NCBI GenBank assembly: GCA_003553165.1
Contig: PUOZ01000080.1
Location: forward strand, 1-6,965
Origin: Thioalkalivibrio sp.
Lineage (GTDB): Bacteria; Pseudomonadota; Gammaproteobacteria; Ectothiorhodospirales; Ectothiorhodospiraceae
Direction of reading: 5' to 3'
DNA: 6,965 nt
The notes under the pieces were generated by a model, which saw nothing but the letters and a program-made list of their open reading frames with translations, was not told the DNA's origin and did no database searches. Shown here piece by piece: positions 1 through 5,274 of the stretch. Numbering within the stretch: position 1 is the stretch's first letter; each line of letters begins with the position of its first letter. Both the position numbers and the translations under genes were made by a program.

Positions 1-18
1 CAGAAGGCAAGGAATGAC

Positions 19-131
19 GTAGGAGCGGCCTCCGGCCGCGATCAGGTGTGGAATTCGCGACCAGGCATGGGATCGTCCCCAGGCATGGAATCGCCCCCAG
101 GCATGGGATCGCGACCGGAGGTCGCTCCTAC
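19..131. repeat. REP-like inverted repeat pair (BIME-like element)
   Basis: Two 25-bp arms lie in opposite orientation at 19-43 and 107-131 and match at 23 of 25 positions. Each arm contains its own small hairpin: GCGGCC-TCC-GGCCGC in the left arm and GCGACC-GGA-GGTCGC in the right. The two differences between the arms fall on paired positions of this inner stem (G-C on the left, A-T on the right), so pairing is kept. The outer sequence, starting GTAGGAGCG, resembles REP elements scattered between genes in pseudomonads and other Gammaproteobacteria. It lies just downstream of the last gene of the csoS1D unit, a usual REP position. Copy number elsewhere in the genome cannot be seen, so the REP label is inference. 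Confidence 0.7.
42..114. repeat. Short tandem repeat, 18-bp unit, about four copies
   Basis: Three adjacent 18-bp units at 61-78, 79-96 and 97-114 share the core CCAGGCATGGRATCG and differ only in the last bases and at one R position. A fourth, degenerate 19-bp unit (TCAGGTGTGGAATTCGCGA) precedes them at 42-60. The array sits inside the REP-like pair, and its last unit overlaps the right arm. It probably forms the spacer of a composite intergenic repeat. No coding role is apparent. Confidence 0.7.
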
Positions 132-190
132 GGGGATGAATGCGCGGAGGACGCCGCCGACGGTTTCCATGGGAGCCGGTCATCCCGTAC

Positions 191-577
191 TCAGGTCACC
201 GGATCGGTCAGTCCCGACTCCAATCCCCGGCGCCAGTCGTCCACGAAAGCCTCGATGGTCTCGATGAAATCCGGGTCGTGCTCGCGGCGGTTGATGGTGC
301 AGTGGATCACCACTGCCTCGGGCTCCGGTGGCAGGCCGGTGGTGATGGTCCAGGCCAGCGCGTTGGGACAGCCGGGCAGGCTGAAGCGCACGCCACCGCG
401 GATTGCTTCCCTGTATACCGCGAATTCGCCCCAGACGCAGTAGATTCGGCCCCGCTCTCCAGCGTGTTCCAGCACGGAGTCGATCGATGCACACCAGCGG
501 GCGAGATCCGCGACGCCGAGCTCACGCTGCAGGGTTTCCGGGTCGGTCTGAAGGCTGGCGAGAGCAAAGAACTCCAT
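191..577 (-). CDS. Uncharacterised protein encoded directly after csoS1D
   Basis: A 128-residue soluble protein that I cannot assign to a named family. It starts MEFFALASLQ and has no signal peptide or membrane segment. The N-terminal half looks helical. A compact middle part is rich in aromatic and polar residues (RIYCVWGEF about 44-52, GGVRFSLPGCPNALAW about 61-76, VVIHCTINRREHDPDF about 89-104), and it ends in a helix with FVDDW (111-115). Cys47, Cys70, Cys93 and His92/His100 fall in these segments and could be structural or bind metal; this is speculation. The ATG at 577 follows the csoS1D stop by 16 nt with no clear Shine-Dalgarno sequence (the leader is CTCCCCC), which suggests translational coupling in one operon. 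The even, organised protein sequence and operon position support a real gene. The linkage suggests a carboxysome or CO2-fixation role, but nothing in the sequence shows a reaction. Confidence 0.8.
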   Translation of the reverse strand: MEFFALASLQTDPETLQRELGVADLARWCASIDSVLEHAGERGRIYCVWGEFAVYREAIRGGVRFSLPGCPNALAWTITTGLPPEPEAVVIHCTINRREHDPDFIETIEAFVDDWRRGLESGLTDPVT

Positions 578-593
578 GGGGGAGTGTTGCCGT

Positions 594-1226
594 TCAGGTG
601 GCGTTGCGGTTCAGCCGCTCCACCGCGGCAATCGCAGCTTGCGCCGCGGCGTCGATGTCCCCCTCGCGACCGGCCAGCGTCAGGCGCCCGAACGCACCGA
701 CCGCGTGCGCCTCGCAGAGGGTGATATTGGAAGCCTTCTCGGCCTCGTTGGCGGCGTAGATCACGTAGCCGGCCGGCTCGGTCTCGAGAATGAAGATGCT
801 CTGCCCGGCAAGCACCATGGAGCCCTTGCGGTTCTGGCGGTTGATGAGCACCGCGTGATCGGCATTGATCCCGCGGATGATCTCCTGCCAGGCCACCCGG
901 CATTTCTGCCGCGCCGACTCATTGGTCCGCATGTGGTCGAGCAATACGTCCGCGGCCTCGGTGACGCTGGACTGATCGCGGTGGTGGATCACCATGGAAC
1001 CAAAGGCGCGTTCGACCACCATCTGCCCCAGGTGTACCGGCGACGCCTTCAGCGCGATATCGGTCAGCCGATGGATGGCCAGGCCCGGCGCAACCTCAAG
1101 CCAGAGGCATGAATCCCCCGGCTTGGGCAGGAAACCCTGCGACACCGTCGCCATATACGCTGCGACCTGCGGCTGCAGGGAATCGATATGAACATATGTC
1201 CGCAGTGAGATCAGGGGCGCATCCAT
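594..1226 (-). CDS. csoS1D: Carboxysome shell protein CsoS1D (tandem BMC domain)
   Basis: A 210-residue protein with two BMC-type domains, at about residues 7-100 and 105-205. Recognisable CsoS1D signatures are IDSLQPQVAAYMATVSQGF (14-32), CLWLEVAPGLAIHRL (40-54), VVERAFGSM (70-78), HAVLINRQNRKGSM (124-137) and FILETEPAGYVIYAANEAEK (145-164). The Glu-Arg pair at 72-73 matches the position of the pore-gating pair of Prochlorococcus CsoS1D if that protein's longer N-terminus (about 48 residues) is allowed for. The family forms pseudohexameric trimers that stack face to face, with a large pore that can open and close, in the alpha-carboxysome shell around RuBisCO and carbonic anhydrase. The ATG at 1226 gives the family's core length; there is no strong Shine-Dalgarno just before it. 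The frame stays open to 1451, and an AGGA lies about 26 nt upstream, so a slightly longer product from a TTG is possible. It is transcribed with the 128-residue gene that follows. Confidence 0.93.
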   Translation of the reverse strand: MDAPLISLRTYVHIDSLQPQVAAYMATVSQGFLPKPGDSCLWLEVAPGLAIHRLTDIALKASPVHLGQMVVERAFGSMVIHHRDQSSVTEAADVLLDHMRTNESARQKCRVAWQEIIRGINADHAVLINRQNRKGSMVLAGQSIFILETEPAGYVIYAANEAEKASNITLCEAHAVGAFGRLTLAGREGDIDAAAQAAIAAVERLNRNAT

Positions 1227-1262
1227 GGGAACAACCAATCCAAGTTCATTTCCTGACGACGA

Positions 1263-1291
1263 GGCCAGCGAGGCCCGTGGAAAAGCTGGCC
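1263..1291 (-). promoter_or_regulatory. Stem-loop in the csoS1D 5' leader
   Basis: GGCCAGC (1263-1269) and GCTGGCC (1285-1291) form a perfect 7-bp stem with a 15-nt loop, ending 36 nt before the csoS1D ATG on the minus strand. It may be a leader structure or a protein-binding site. A chance origin is possible at this GC content. Confidence 0.3.
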
Positions 1292-1551
1292 CCACCGGGG
1301 TCTCTACTGCGGCTGCGAAGACCGTCCATCCGTTCGGACCCCGCCCTGGCCCGACGGATCCGACAGGGCGCGACGCGCGATGATACCGGTTTCGGCATGC
1401 CCGGGCCACGACGCGCAGCTGAAGGCGCGGCAGTGGCGCAGACGAACCCACGCTCCGCCCCGCAGCCTGGCAACAGGTGCCCAGAAACCCCAGCCGGATT
1501 GTTGAATCCTACCATGCCGCAGCGCTCGTGGGCCATGCGGGCAGACCGACG

Positions 1552-1566
1552 GGTGCCGCGGGCACC
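1552..1566 (-). terminator. Hairpin just after the transglutaminase stop
   Basis: GGTGCC-GCG-GGCACC forms a 6-bp stem with a 3-nt loop, 6 nt past the stop codon at 1573 on the minus strand. The position suits a transcript-end structure. There is no T-run after it, so a classical intrinsic terminator is not shown; it may only protect the 3' end. Confidence 0.3.
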
Positions 1567-1572
1567 TGGGAA

Positions 1573-2361
1573 TCAGCTAGCGATTTCCCGCACGAAGACG
1601 CGCATCTCGGACGGCGTGACCGGCGGACCGAACTGGTTGAAGACGGGCGCATCCGCGGCATCGCGTCCCAGCGCCAGCGTCACCCGGGCCTTGTTCTGAT
1701 CCGGATGCGTGGGGTCGAATGTATACCAGCGACCACCGACAAATGCCTCGAACCAGGCATGCAGGTCCATCGGCTCCAGATCTTGCAGGTAACCCGCCAC
1801 CATGCGTGCGGGAATGGACATGCTGCGGCACAGAGCGATGCCGAGGTGCGCGAAATCCCGGCATACGCCCTCGCCCCGCTCCAGCGCCTCGGAGGCGGAG
1901 ATGGGCATCGGGTCCGATTCCGGCAGGTACCGAAGCCGGGAATGCACCCAGCGGCTGATGGCGGCAACCTGATCATAGCCTGGCGCCTGCCCCCAGGTGA
2001 TCTCGTTCGCCAGCGAGCCGAGCCGGTCCGATTCGCAGAAACGGCTCGGTATCAGGTACGCGAGAACATCGTCGGGCAATGCCTCGACCGGCACGTATGC
2101 CGCCCCATGGCCAGCATCCTCCCAAGGGGACACGATGACCTCCGAACGGCTCTCGATCCGGAAGGAGCCCACCGGCGCGACGAGACGCTGGCAAAGATTT
2201 CCAAACACATCAACATGTTCGGTTGCCGGCACCTGGGGGGTCAGGGAATAGCTCTCCCGCGCGATCCACTGGCGCGCACCGCTGCGCGGCCGCAGCAACA
2301 GCAGCAGCGGCGTCGGCTGCGCGCATTGCATCTCGATCATGCAGCCCACCTCGAGGCGCAT
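1573..2361 (-). CDS. Transglutaminase-like cysteine protease family protein
   Basis: A 262-residue protein of the bacterial transglutaminase-like superfamily. The N-terminal part (1-about 95) is the beta-rich domain usual in this group, followed by the core. The catalytic triad is visible: Cys167 in GEGVCRDFAHL, His201 in DLHAWFEAF and Asp216 in YTFDPTHP. Family members act as cysteine peptidases or amidohydrolases more often than as true cross-linking transglutaminases; the substrate cannot be told. There is no signal peptide, so it is probably cytoplasmic. The frame is open back to 2550, but ATG 2361 is preceded by GGAGG with 5-nt spacing and begins the conserved domain (MRLEVGC), so I chose it; ATG 2394 is the main alternative. 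The gene is divergent from the ERCC4 nuclease. Genes of this family often sit beside alpha-E/circularly permuted ATP-grasp genes, and none is seen here. Confidence 0.92.
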   Translation of the reverse strand: MRLEVGCMIEMQCAQPTPLLLLLRPRSGARQWIARESYSLTPQVPATEHVDVFGNLCQRLVAPVGSFRIESRSEVIVSPWEDAGHGAAYVPVEALPDDVLAYLIPSRFCESDRLGSLANEITWGQAPGYDQVAAISRWVHSRLRYLPESDPMPISASEALERGEGVCRDFAHLGIALCRSMSIPARMVAGYLQDLEPMDLHAWFEAFVGGRWYTFDPTHPDQNKARVTLALGRDAADAPVFNQFGPPVTPSEMRVFVREIAS

Positions 2362-2465
2362 CGGAACCTCCGGTCGGAAAGATGAAGGGTTCATGGGATG
2401 GATGTAGTCCGGATGCCCCCGAATGGCGCGCAGGATGGTGAAACGGTGCGCGGGTGACAGCCGTG

Positions 2466-2494
2466 AGTATAAACCCGGCTGCCTCGGGTAGGAA
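2466..2494 (-). promoter_or_regulatory. Candidate sigma-70 promoter for the transglutaminase gene
   Basis: On the minus strand, TTCCTA (2494-2489, 3 of 6 matches to the -35 consensus) is followed after 17 nt by TATACT (2471-2466, 5 of 6 matches to the -10). It would give a leader of roughly 100 nt before ATG 2361. The spacer holds a short inverted repeat, ACCCG (2473-2477) and CGGGT (2485-2489), which could be an operator. The weak -35 keeps confidence low. Confidence 0.35.
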
Positions 2495-2589
2495 TACCGC
2501 GTTCGGAACCCGGTGCCGTCTGCACGCGATCCCACCCGGTGCCCACACAAGCCCTCGGTGTTAGCCGCTTCCCGTCTGTGCTACCTCTG

Positions 2590-2612
2590 TGCACTCCCAC
2601 ATTGCACTCCCA
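2590..2612 (+). repeat. 10-bp direct repeat before the ERCC4 nuclease gene
   Basis: TGCACTCCCA occurs twice without mismatch, at 2590-2599 and 2603-2612, with 13 nt between starts. The second copy ends 19 nt before the ATG at 2632, ahead of its ribosome-binding site. It could be a tandem binding site for a regulator or a small duplication. A 13-nt period is more than one helical turn, so the two copies would not face the same side of the DNA. Confidence 0.5.
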
Positions 2613-2631
2613 GACAGGCACAGGAGCAGAA

Positions 2632-3270
2632 ATGAACGCACCCGCATTGCACATCCGCGTCGACACGCGCGAAAGAGGCCGCATCATCACCCGTCTGGAG
2701 GGCCTGCCGGGCGTCACGATGGAGTCCGTCGAGATGGATCTGGGAGACTACCTCCTGCCCGGCGACCTGATCATCGAGCGGAAATCCGCGACGGACCTGA
2801 TCCTGAGCGTCGTGGACCGCAGCCTGTGGGACAAGGTGGCCAAGCTCAGCAGCCAGCACGAACGGGTGGTGTACATCGTGGAGGGGGATCTCTACACCGC
2901 CCGCTTTCACCAGCAGGCCCTGGACATCCACCGCGCCCTCGCCATGATGGTGGTCACGCACGGGGTCACGGTGCTTCCCAGCCCCGATGCGGACAACAGC
3001 GGCATGCTCATCTATCTGCTGGGGCTTGCCGCGGCGGAGGGCACCGCGACAGCGGAACGACCCGGAAAGCCGGCGATCCGGCGGGACGCGCAGCTCTACC
3101 TGCTGGCCAGCCTGCCCGGCGTGGACGCCGACCGGGCCGAGGCCCTGTTGCGCCATTTCGGCAGCGCCCGCGCAGCCCTGGCCGCCGACGCCGATGCCCT
3201 CGCACAGGTCGAAGGCATGGACGCGGAGCGGGCCACACGGATTGCCGAGGTGCTTGAATACGGCTCATAG
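2632..3270 (+). CDS. XPF/ERCC4-type nuclease with tandem HhH domain
   Basis: A 212-residue structure-specific DNA endonuclease of the XPF/Mus81/Hef superfamily. The ERCC4 nuclease domain spans about residues 7-135. It shows the metal-binding motif GDXnERKX3D as Gly38-Asp39, then ERKSATD (49-55), with a further conserved Asp11 in VDTRE. After a short linker (about 136-150) comes a helix-hairpin-helix pair (about 153-210: LASLPGVDADRAEALLRHFG, then LAQVEGMDAERATRIAEVL), which in this family dimerises and grips branched DNA. This nuclease plus (HhH)2 layout is that of the C-terminal part of archaeal Hef/XPF, without a helicase. Family members cut 3'-flap, fork and splayed-arm structures. The frame is open from 2539, but ATG 2632 follows AGGAG at 5-nt spacing and starts the conserved domain. 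It is the only convincing plus-strand gene here and stands alone, so the partner pathway is unknown. Confidence 0.92.
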   Translation: MNAPALHIRVDTRERGRIITRLEGLPGVTMESVEMDLGDYLLPGDLIIERKSATDLILSVVDRSLWDKVAKLSSQHERVVYIVEGDLYTARFHQQALDIHRALAMMVVTHGVTVLPSPDADNSGMLIYLLGLAAAEGTATAERPGKPAIRRDAQLYLLASLPGVDADRAEALLRHFGSARAALAADADALAQVEGMDAERATRIAEVLEYGS

Positions 3271-3377
3271 CGGGACACGCCATGAAGTCCGGTGTCCAGG
3301 CAACACGGCCGGGCGCAAACATGGATGCGGGACAAGTGCAGGATGAGCGGCCCGGCGTGCCCGGGGCAAGCACCCGG

Positions 3378-3424
3378 CTGATGCCCGCGGCCGCGCGGCC
3401 AACCAAGCGGCCGTGCGGCATCAG
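3378..3424. terminator. Strong hairpin between convergent genes, overlapping the cupin stop
   Basis: CTGATGCC (3378-3385) pairs with GGCATCAG (3417-3424), and inside it CGCGGCCGC (3386-3394) pairs with GCGGCCGTG (3407-3415) with one G-T pair. This gives about 17 base pairs with one bulged C (3416) and a 12-nt loop. It lies where the plus-strand nuclease gene and the minus-strand cupin gene converge and includes the cupin stop codon (3421-3423). There is no T-run on either side, so it is better seen as a bidirectional transcript-end or transcription-blocking structure than as a classical terminator. Confidence 0.5.
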
Positions 3425-3705
3425 TCCAGGTAGTTGTACTGCTTCTCCACGTCCTTGAGGATCTCCCAGGTGCAGGACATGCCGGCCGGAAAGGTGATCA
3501 GGTCGCCGCGCTCGAAGGTCTGGGGCTCACCTCCGTCCGGGGTCACGGTGACACGGCCGCGCAGCAGATAGCAGATTTCGGTGCGGTCGTAGGTCCAGTG
3601 GAAGGTCGAGACTTCCTTGCGCCACCGCGGCCACCCGGGCACGCCGATCACCTCCAGCTTCGCCGGTGACGGGTCACGTTCGAAGAAGATGCCCTGCTCG
3701 CTCAT
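3421..3705 (-). CDS. Small Cupin_3-type (DUF861) protein
   Basis: A 94-residue single cupin domain. Typical features of the Cupin_3 family (named from ureidoglycine aminohydrolase) are FHWTYDRTEICYLLRGRVTVTP (about 35-56), the turn GGEP, FERGDLITFPAGMSCTWEI (64-82) and a final KQYNYLD. His36 and Glu43 sit where the first cupin motif places metal ligands. The second-motif His is missing (the segment reads PAGMSCTWE), so metal binding may be altered, and enzymatic activity cannot be assumed. A sugar- or small-molecule-binding role is equally possible. I chose ATG 3705 because GGAG lies 6 nt before it; ATG 3717 has no ribosome-binding site. It has no signal peptide. The 224-bp gap to lrgB suggests its own promoter, which I could not identify. 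Confidence 0.88.
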   Translation of the reverse strand: MSEQGIFFERDPSPAKLEVIGVPGWPRWRKEVSTFHWTYDRTEICYLLRGRVTVTPDGGEPQTFERGDLITFPAGMSCTWEILKDVEKQYNYLD

Positions 3706-3786
3706 TTCACTCTCCATGGCTCGAATTCAGGCGCCATGGTGCACCGCCGGGAGAAACGATCCAACCCTCGTCGAGTCGGGCCTCCT

Positions 3787-3853
3787 TCCCCTCTGCCGGC
3801 CATGCAGGGGAGGACATTCAGTCGCCGAGAGGGCTCGCCTCCCACAAGGGAGG
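3787..3853. repeat. Pair of hairpins between lrgB and the cupin gene
   Basis: The first hairpin has TCCCCT (3787-3792) plus GC (3795-3796) pairing with GC-AGGGGA (3804-3811), with a two-base bulge and a 7-nt loop. The second is CCTCCC-ACAA-GGGAGG (3838-3853), a perfect 6-bp stem with a 4-nt loop. They lie in the 224-bp gap 3706-3929, which otherwise holds only an unconvincing open frame. On the minus strand they follow the lrgB stop by about 75-140 nt; no T-run follows either. They may be 3'-end structures or part of a dispersed intergenic repeat. Confidence 0.4.
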
Positions 3854-3929
3854 GCCGTGCAGGGGTCGTTGCGCACGAGCGGATTCCCTGCGGAGCGTCA
3901 CTGCCGATCACGCAAAGGCCGAGGGCCAT

Positions 3930-4664
3930 TCAGATCCAGCCGACCAGCAGCGGCACGAGGATGGCTGTGAGCAGCGCGTTCAGCGCCATCGCGATCCCGG
4001 CAAAGGTTCCGGCAATCTGGTTCACCTGGAAAGCGCGGGCCGCGCCGATCCCGTGGGAGGCGACTCCGACCGCGAAGCCCCGTGCGGCCCAATCCGTGAC
4101 CCTCAGCAGGTTCAGCAGCGGCGTGACAATCATCGCCCCGATAATGCCGGTGATGATGACCAGTGTCGCGGTCAGCGACGCCAGACCGCCGATCCCCTCG
4201 GCAATCCCCATCGCGATCGGTGTGGTTGCCGACTTGGGAGCGAGGGACCGCAGCGTCTCCGGGCTGGCGCCCAGCGCGGCCGCAACCGCGACGGCCGAGA
4301 CCACTGCCGTGATCGAGCCGACAAAGAGCGCTGCCAGCATCGGGACCAGCAGGCGCCGCACTCGGTTGAAATTCCGATACAGGGGTACCGCGAGGAGCAC
4401 CGTTGCAGGCCCCAGCAGGAAATGCACGAACTGCGCACCGTCGAAATAGGTGGCATAACTGGTTCCGGTGACCACCAGCAGGGCAACCAGTACCGCGATG
4501 GCCACCGCCACCGAATTGACCAGCGGTGAGCCGCCGGCCGCCCGGTGCAGAGAGTGTCCGATCGCGTAGGCCCCGAGGGTCGCGGTCAGCCACAGCAGCG
4601 GCTCCTGCTGCAGGTAGACCCAGAGCAGGTCGAGGTTGTCGGTGGCATCCGGCATCCCGTTCAC
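3930..4664 (-). CDS. lrgB: LrgB family membrane transporter subunit
   Basis: A 244-residue, strongly hydrophobic inner-membrane protein of the LrgB/CidB family with about six to eight membrane segments. Family motifs include FVHFLLGPATVLLAVPLY (79-96), LAPKSATTPIAMGIAE (141-156) and GVASHGIGAARAF (200-212). LrgB works with LrgA. Bacterial pairs were first linked to murein hydrolase and holin-like control; later work showed some, such as Bacillus PftAB, move pyruvate, and the plant homologue PLGG1, an LrgA-LrgB fusion, exports glycolate and glycerate. Which substrate applies here is not visible. The start is taken as GTG 4664, whose last bases overlap the lrgA TGA (GTGA); GGAG lies 8 nt before it. 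ATG 4655 (241 residues) is the alternative and lacks a good ribosome-binding site. Translation is probably coupled to lrgA. Confidence 0.92.
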   Translation of the reverse strand: MNGMPDATDNLDLLWVYLQQEPLLWLTATLGAYAIGHSLHRAAGGSPLVNSVAVAIAVLVALLVVTGTSYATYFDGAQFVHFLLGPATVLLAVPLYRNFNRVRRLLVPMLAALFVGSITAVVSAVAVAAALGASPETLRSLAPKSATTPIAMGIAEGIGGLASLTATLVIITGIIGAMIVTPLLNLLRVTDWAARGFAVGVASHGIGAARAFQVNQIAGTFAGIAMALNALLTAILVPLLVGWI

Positions 4665-5026
4665 GAACGCTGCTCCGGCTCGTGCAGCCCCATGCGCCGC
4701 ATCACCCAGAAGAACACCAGTGCCGTCACGGCAATGGTCAGCGCCGTGGACACGAACAGCGCGGCCAGCAGAGGCAGCCATTCGGTCCGGATGCGCGCCA
4801 CGTGCAGCATGACCCCGACACCCGCGGGGACGAACAACAGGGACAGATGGGACAGCAACACCCCGGCGACGGCATTCAGCGCCTCCGGCACCTCGCGCAG
4901 GGCGGCCAGGGCCCCAAGCATGAAGAAGGTGCCAAGCACCGGACCGGGAATCGGTATACCGGTAGCACGCACGATGACCTCGCCCAGCAGCTGGCAGACG
5001 AGGAGGGCAAGAATGGCATGAACCAC
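4661..5026 (-). CDS. lrgA: LrgA/CidA family membrane protein
   Basis: A 121-residue small membrane protein with about four hydrophobic segments. It carries the CidA/LrgA signature CQLLGEVIVRATGIPIPGPV (11-30) and LLFVPAGVGVM (63-73), and ends in a charged tail (RRMGLHEPEQRS). It is the partner of LrgB, encoded directly after it with a 4-nt overlap. The frame is open back to 5122, but the upstream residues are Pro/Arg-rich and lie within inverted repeats. GTG 5026 follows AGGGGG at 6-nt spacing and begins at the usual family N-terminus, so I chose it. The two GTG starts of this operon are noteworthy in a window where most other genes use ATG. Holin-like, pyruvate or glycolate transport roles are possible for the pair. 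Confidence 0.9.
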   Translation of the reverse strand: MVHAILALLVCQLLGEVIVRATGIPIPGPVLGTFFMLGALAALREVPEALNAVAGVLLSHLSLLFVPAGVGVMLHVARIRTEWLPLLAALFVSTALTIAVTALVFFWVMRRMGLHEPEQRS

Positions 5027-5047
5027 GAACGACCCCCTGGGATGAAA

Positions 5048-5109
5048 CCGGTTTGAGTTCGGAAGAACTCTATATCGAACCGGCTCGACAAGCTCCCCGC
5101 GTGGCGGGG
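5048..5109. repeat. Nested inverted repeat plus hairpin upstream of lrgA
   Basis: An inner stem GAGTTC-GGAA-GAACTC (5055-5070) is framed by CCGGTT (5048-5053) and AACCGG (5078-5083). Immediately next to it is CCCCGC-GTG-GCGGGG (5095-5109). The GACAAGCTC stretch between them resembles widely dispersed intergenic repeats containing CGACAAGCTC. The nested repeat begins 22 nt upstream of the lrgA GTG, so it lies in the leader or promoter and may be an operator or an inserted repeat element. Confidence 0.5.
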
Positions 5110-5201
5110 CGGGGCGCTCCATGCCCCCGGGGCTTCCGGTGCCCAGATGGATTGCCGCGCGACGCCCATTTGCTCGGGATCAATTTGTTCCGGTGCGTAT
5201 G

Positions 5202-5274
5202 GCGCAGCACGTACCACGCTCGGTCGTGCTCGATACGCGGCTGCCGGGCCGGACCGAGCAGCACGTCGCTGCGC
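5202..5274. repeat. Long imperfect inverted repeat
   Basis: GCGCAGC (5202-5208) pairs with GCTGCGC (5268-5274), ACGT (5209-5212) with ACGT (5263-5266), and GCTCGGTC (5218-5225) with GACCGAGC (5252-5259), with one further pair between. This makes about 20 base pairs with small internal loops and a 26-nt end loop. It lies 95 nt past the exbD stop. No T-run follows on either strand, so it may be an exbD transcript-end structure, a small RNA or a relic repeat. Confidence 0.5.

Larger units (their letters stand above)
1227..1572. other. Intergenic region upstream of csoS1D, no supportable gene
   Basis: These 346 bases separate the transglutaminase stop from the csoS1D start, both genes on the minus strand. 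Open frames cross it on both strands, but their translations are rich in Arg, Pro and Ala with no recognisable domain, as expected by chance at this GC content. It should hold the csoS1D promoter. The best minus-strand -10-like match I found (TATCAT, 1380-1385) lacks a convincing -35, so I do not call a promoter. Two hairpins are listed separately. Confidence 0.5.

Noticed and set aside
42..114. The 18-bp tandem units as a possible CRISPR array or coding repeat
   Set aside because: The units abut with no spacers, are too short for CRISPR repeats, and lie within a REP-like inverted pair. The open frame through them is repeat-driven.
1246..1536. A 96-codon minus-strand frame upstream of csoS1D
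   Set aside because: Its translation is Arg/Pro/Gly-rich with no domain or convincing ribosome-binding site, and overlapping frames on the other strand are equally open.
2581..3156. A long minus-strand frame opposite the ERCC4 nuclease
   Set aside because: It is a shadow of a clearly conserved plus-strand gene; the translation is compositionally biased with no domain.
3702..3929. A 75-codon minus-strand frame between lrgB and the cupin gene
   Set aside because: It runs through two hairpins, has low-complexity composition and overlaps the cupin start. No family is recognisable.
3666..4529. A long plus-strand frame opposite lrgB
   Set aside because: Its highly charged, Arg/Asp/Gln-rich translation is the mirror of a hydrophobic membrane protein gene.
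5069..5091. TTGTCG and TATAGA on the minus strand as an lrgA promoter
   Set aside because: The spacing is 11 nt, too short for a sigma-70 promoter, and no alternative -35 is found at 16-18 nt.
5070..5264. A 64-codon minus-strand frame with RNKLIPSKWAS, faintly like the start of a small Trp-containing protein family
   Set aside because: The resemblance stops after about eight residues, the other frames are open too, and the frame runs into inverted repeats. Base composition explains it.
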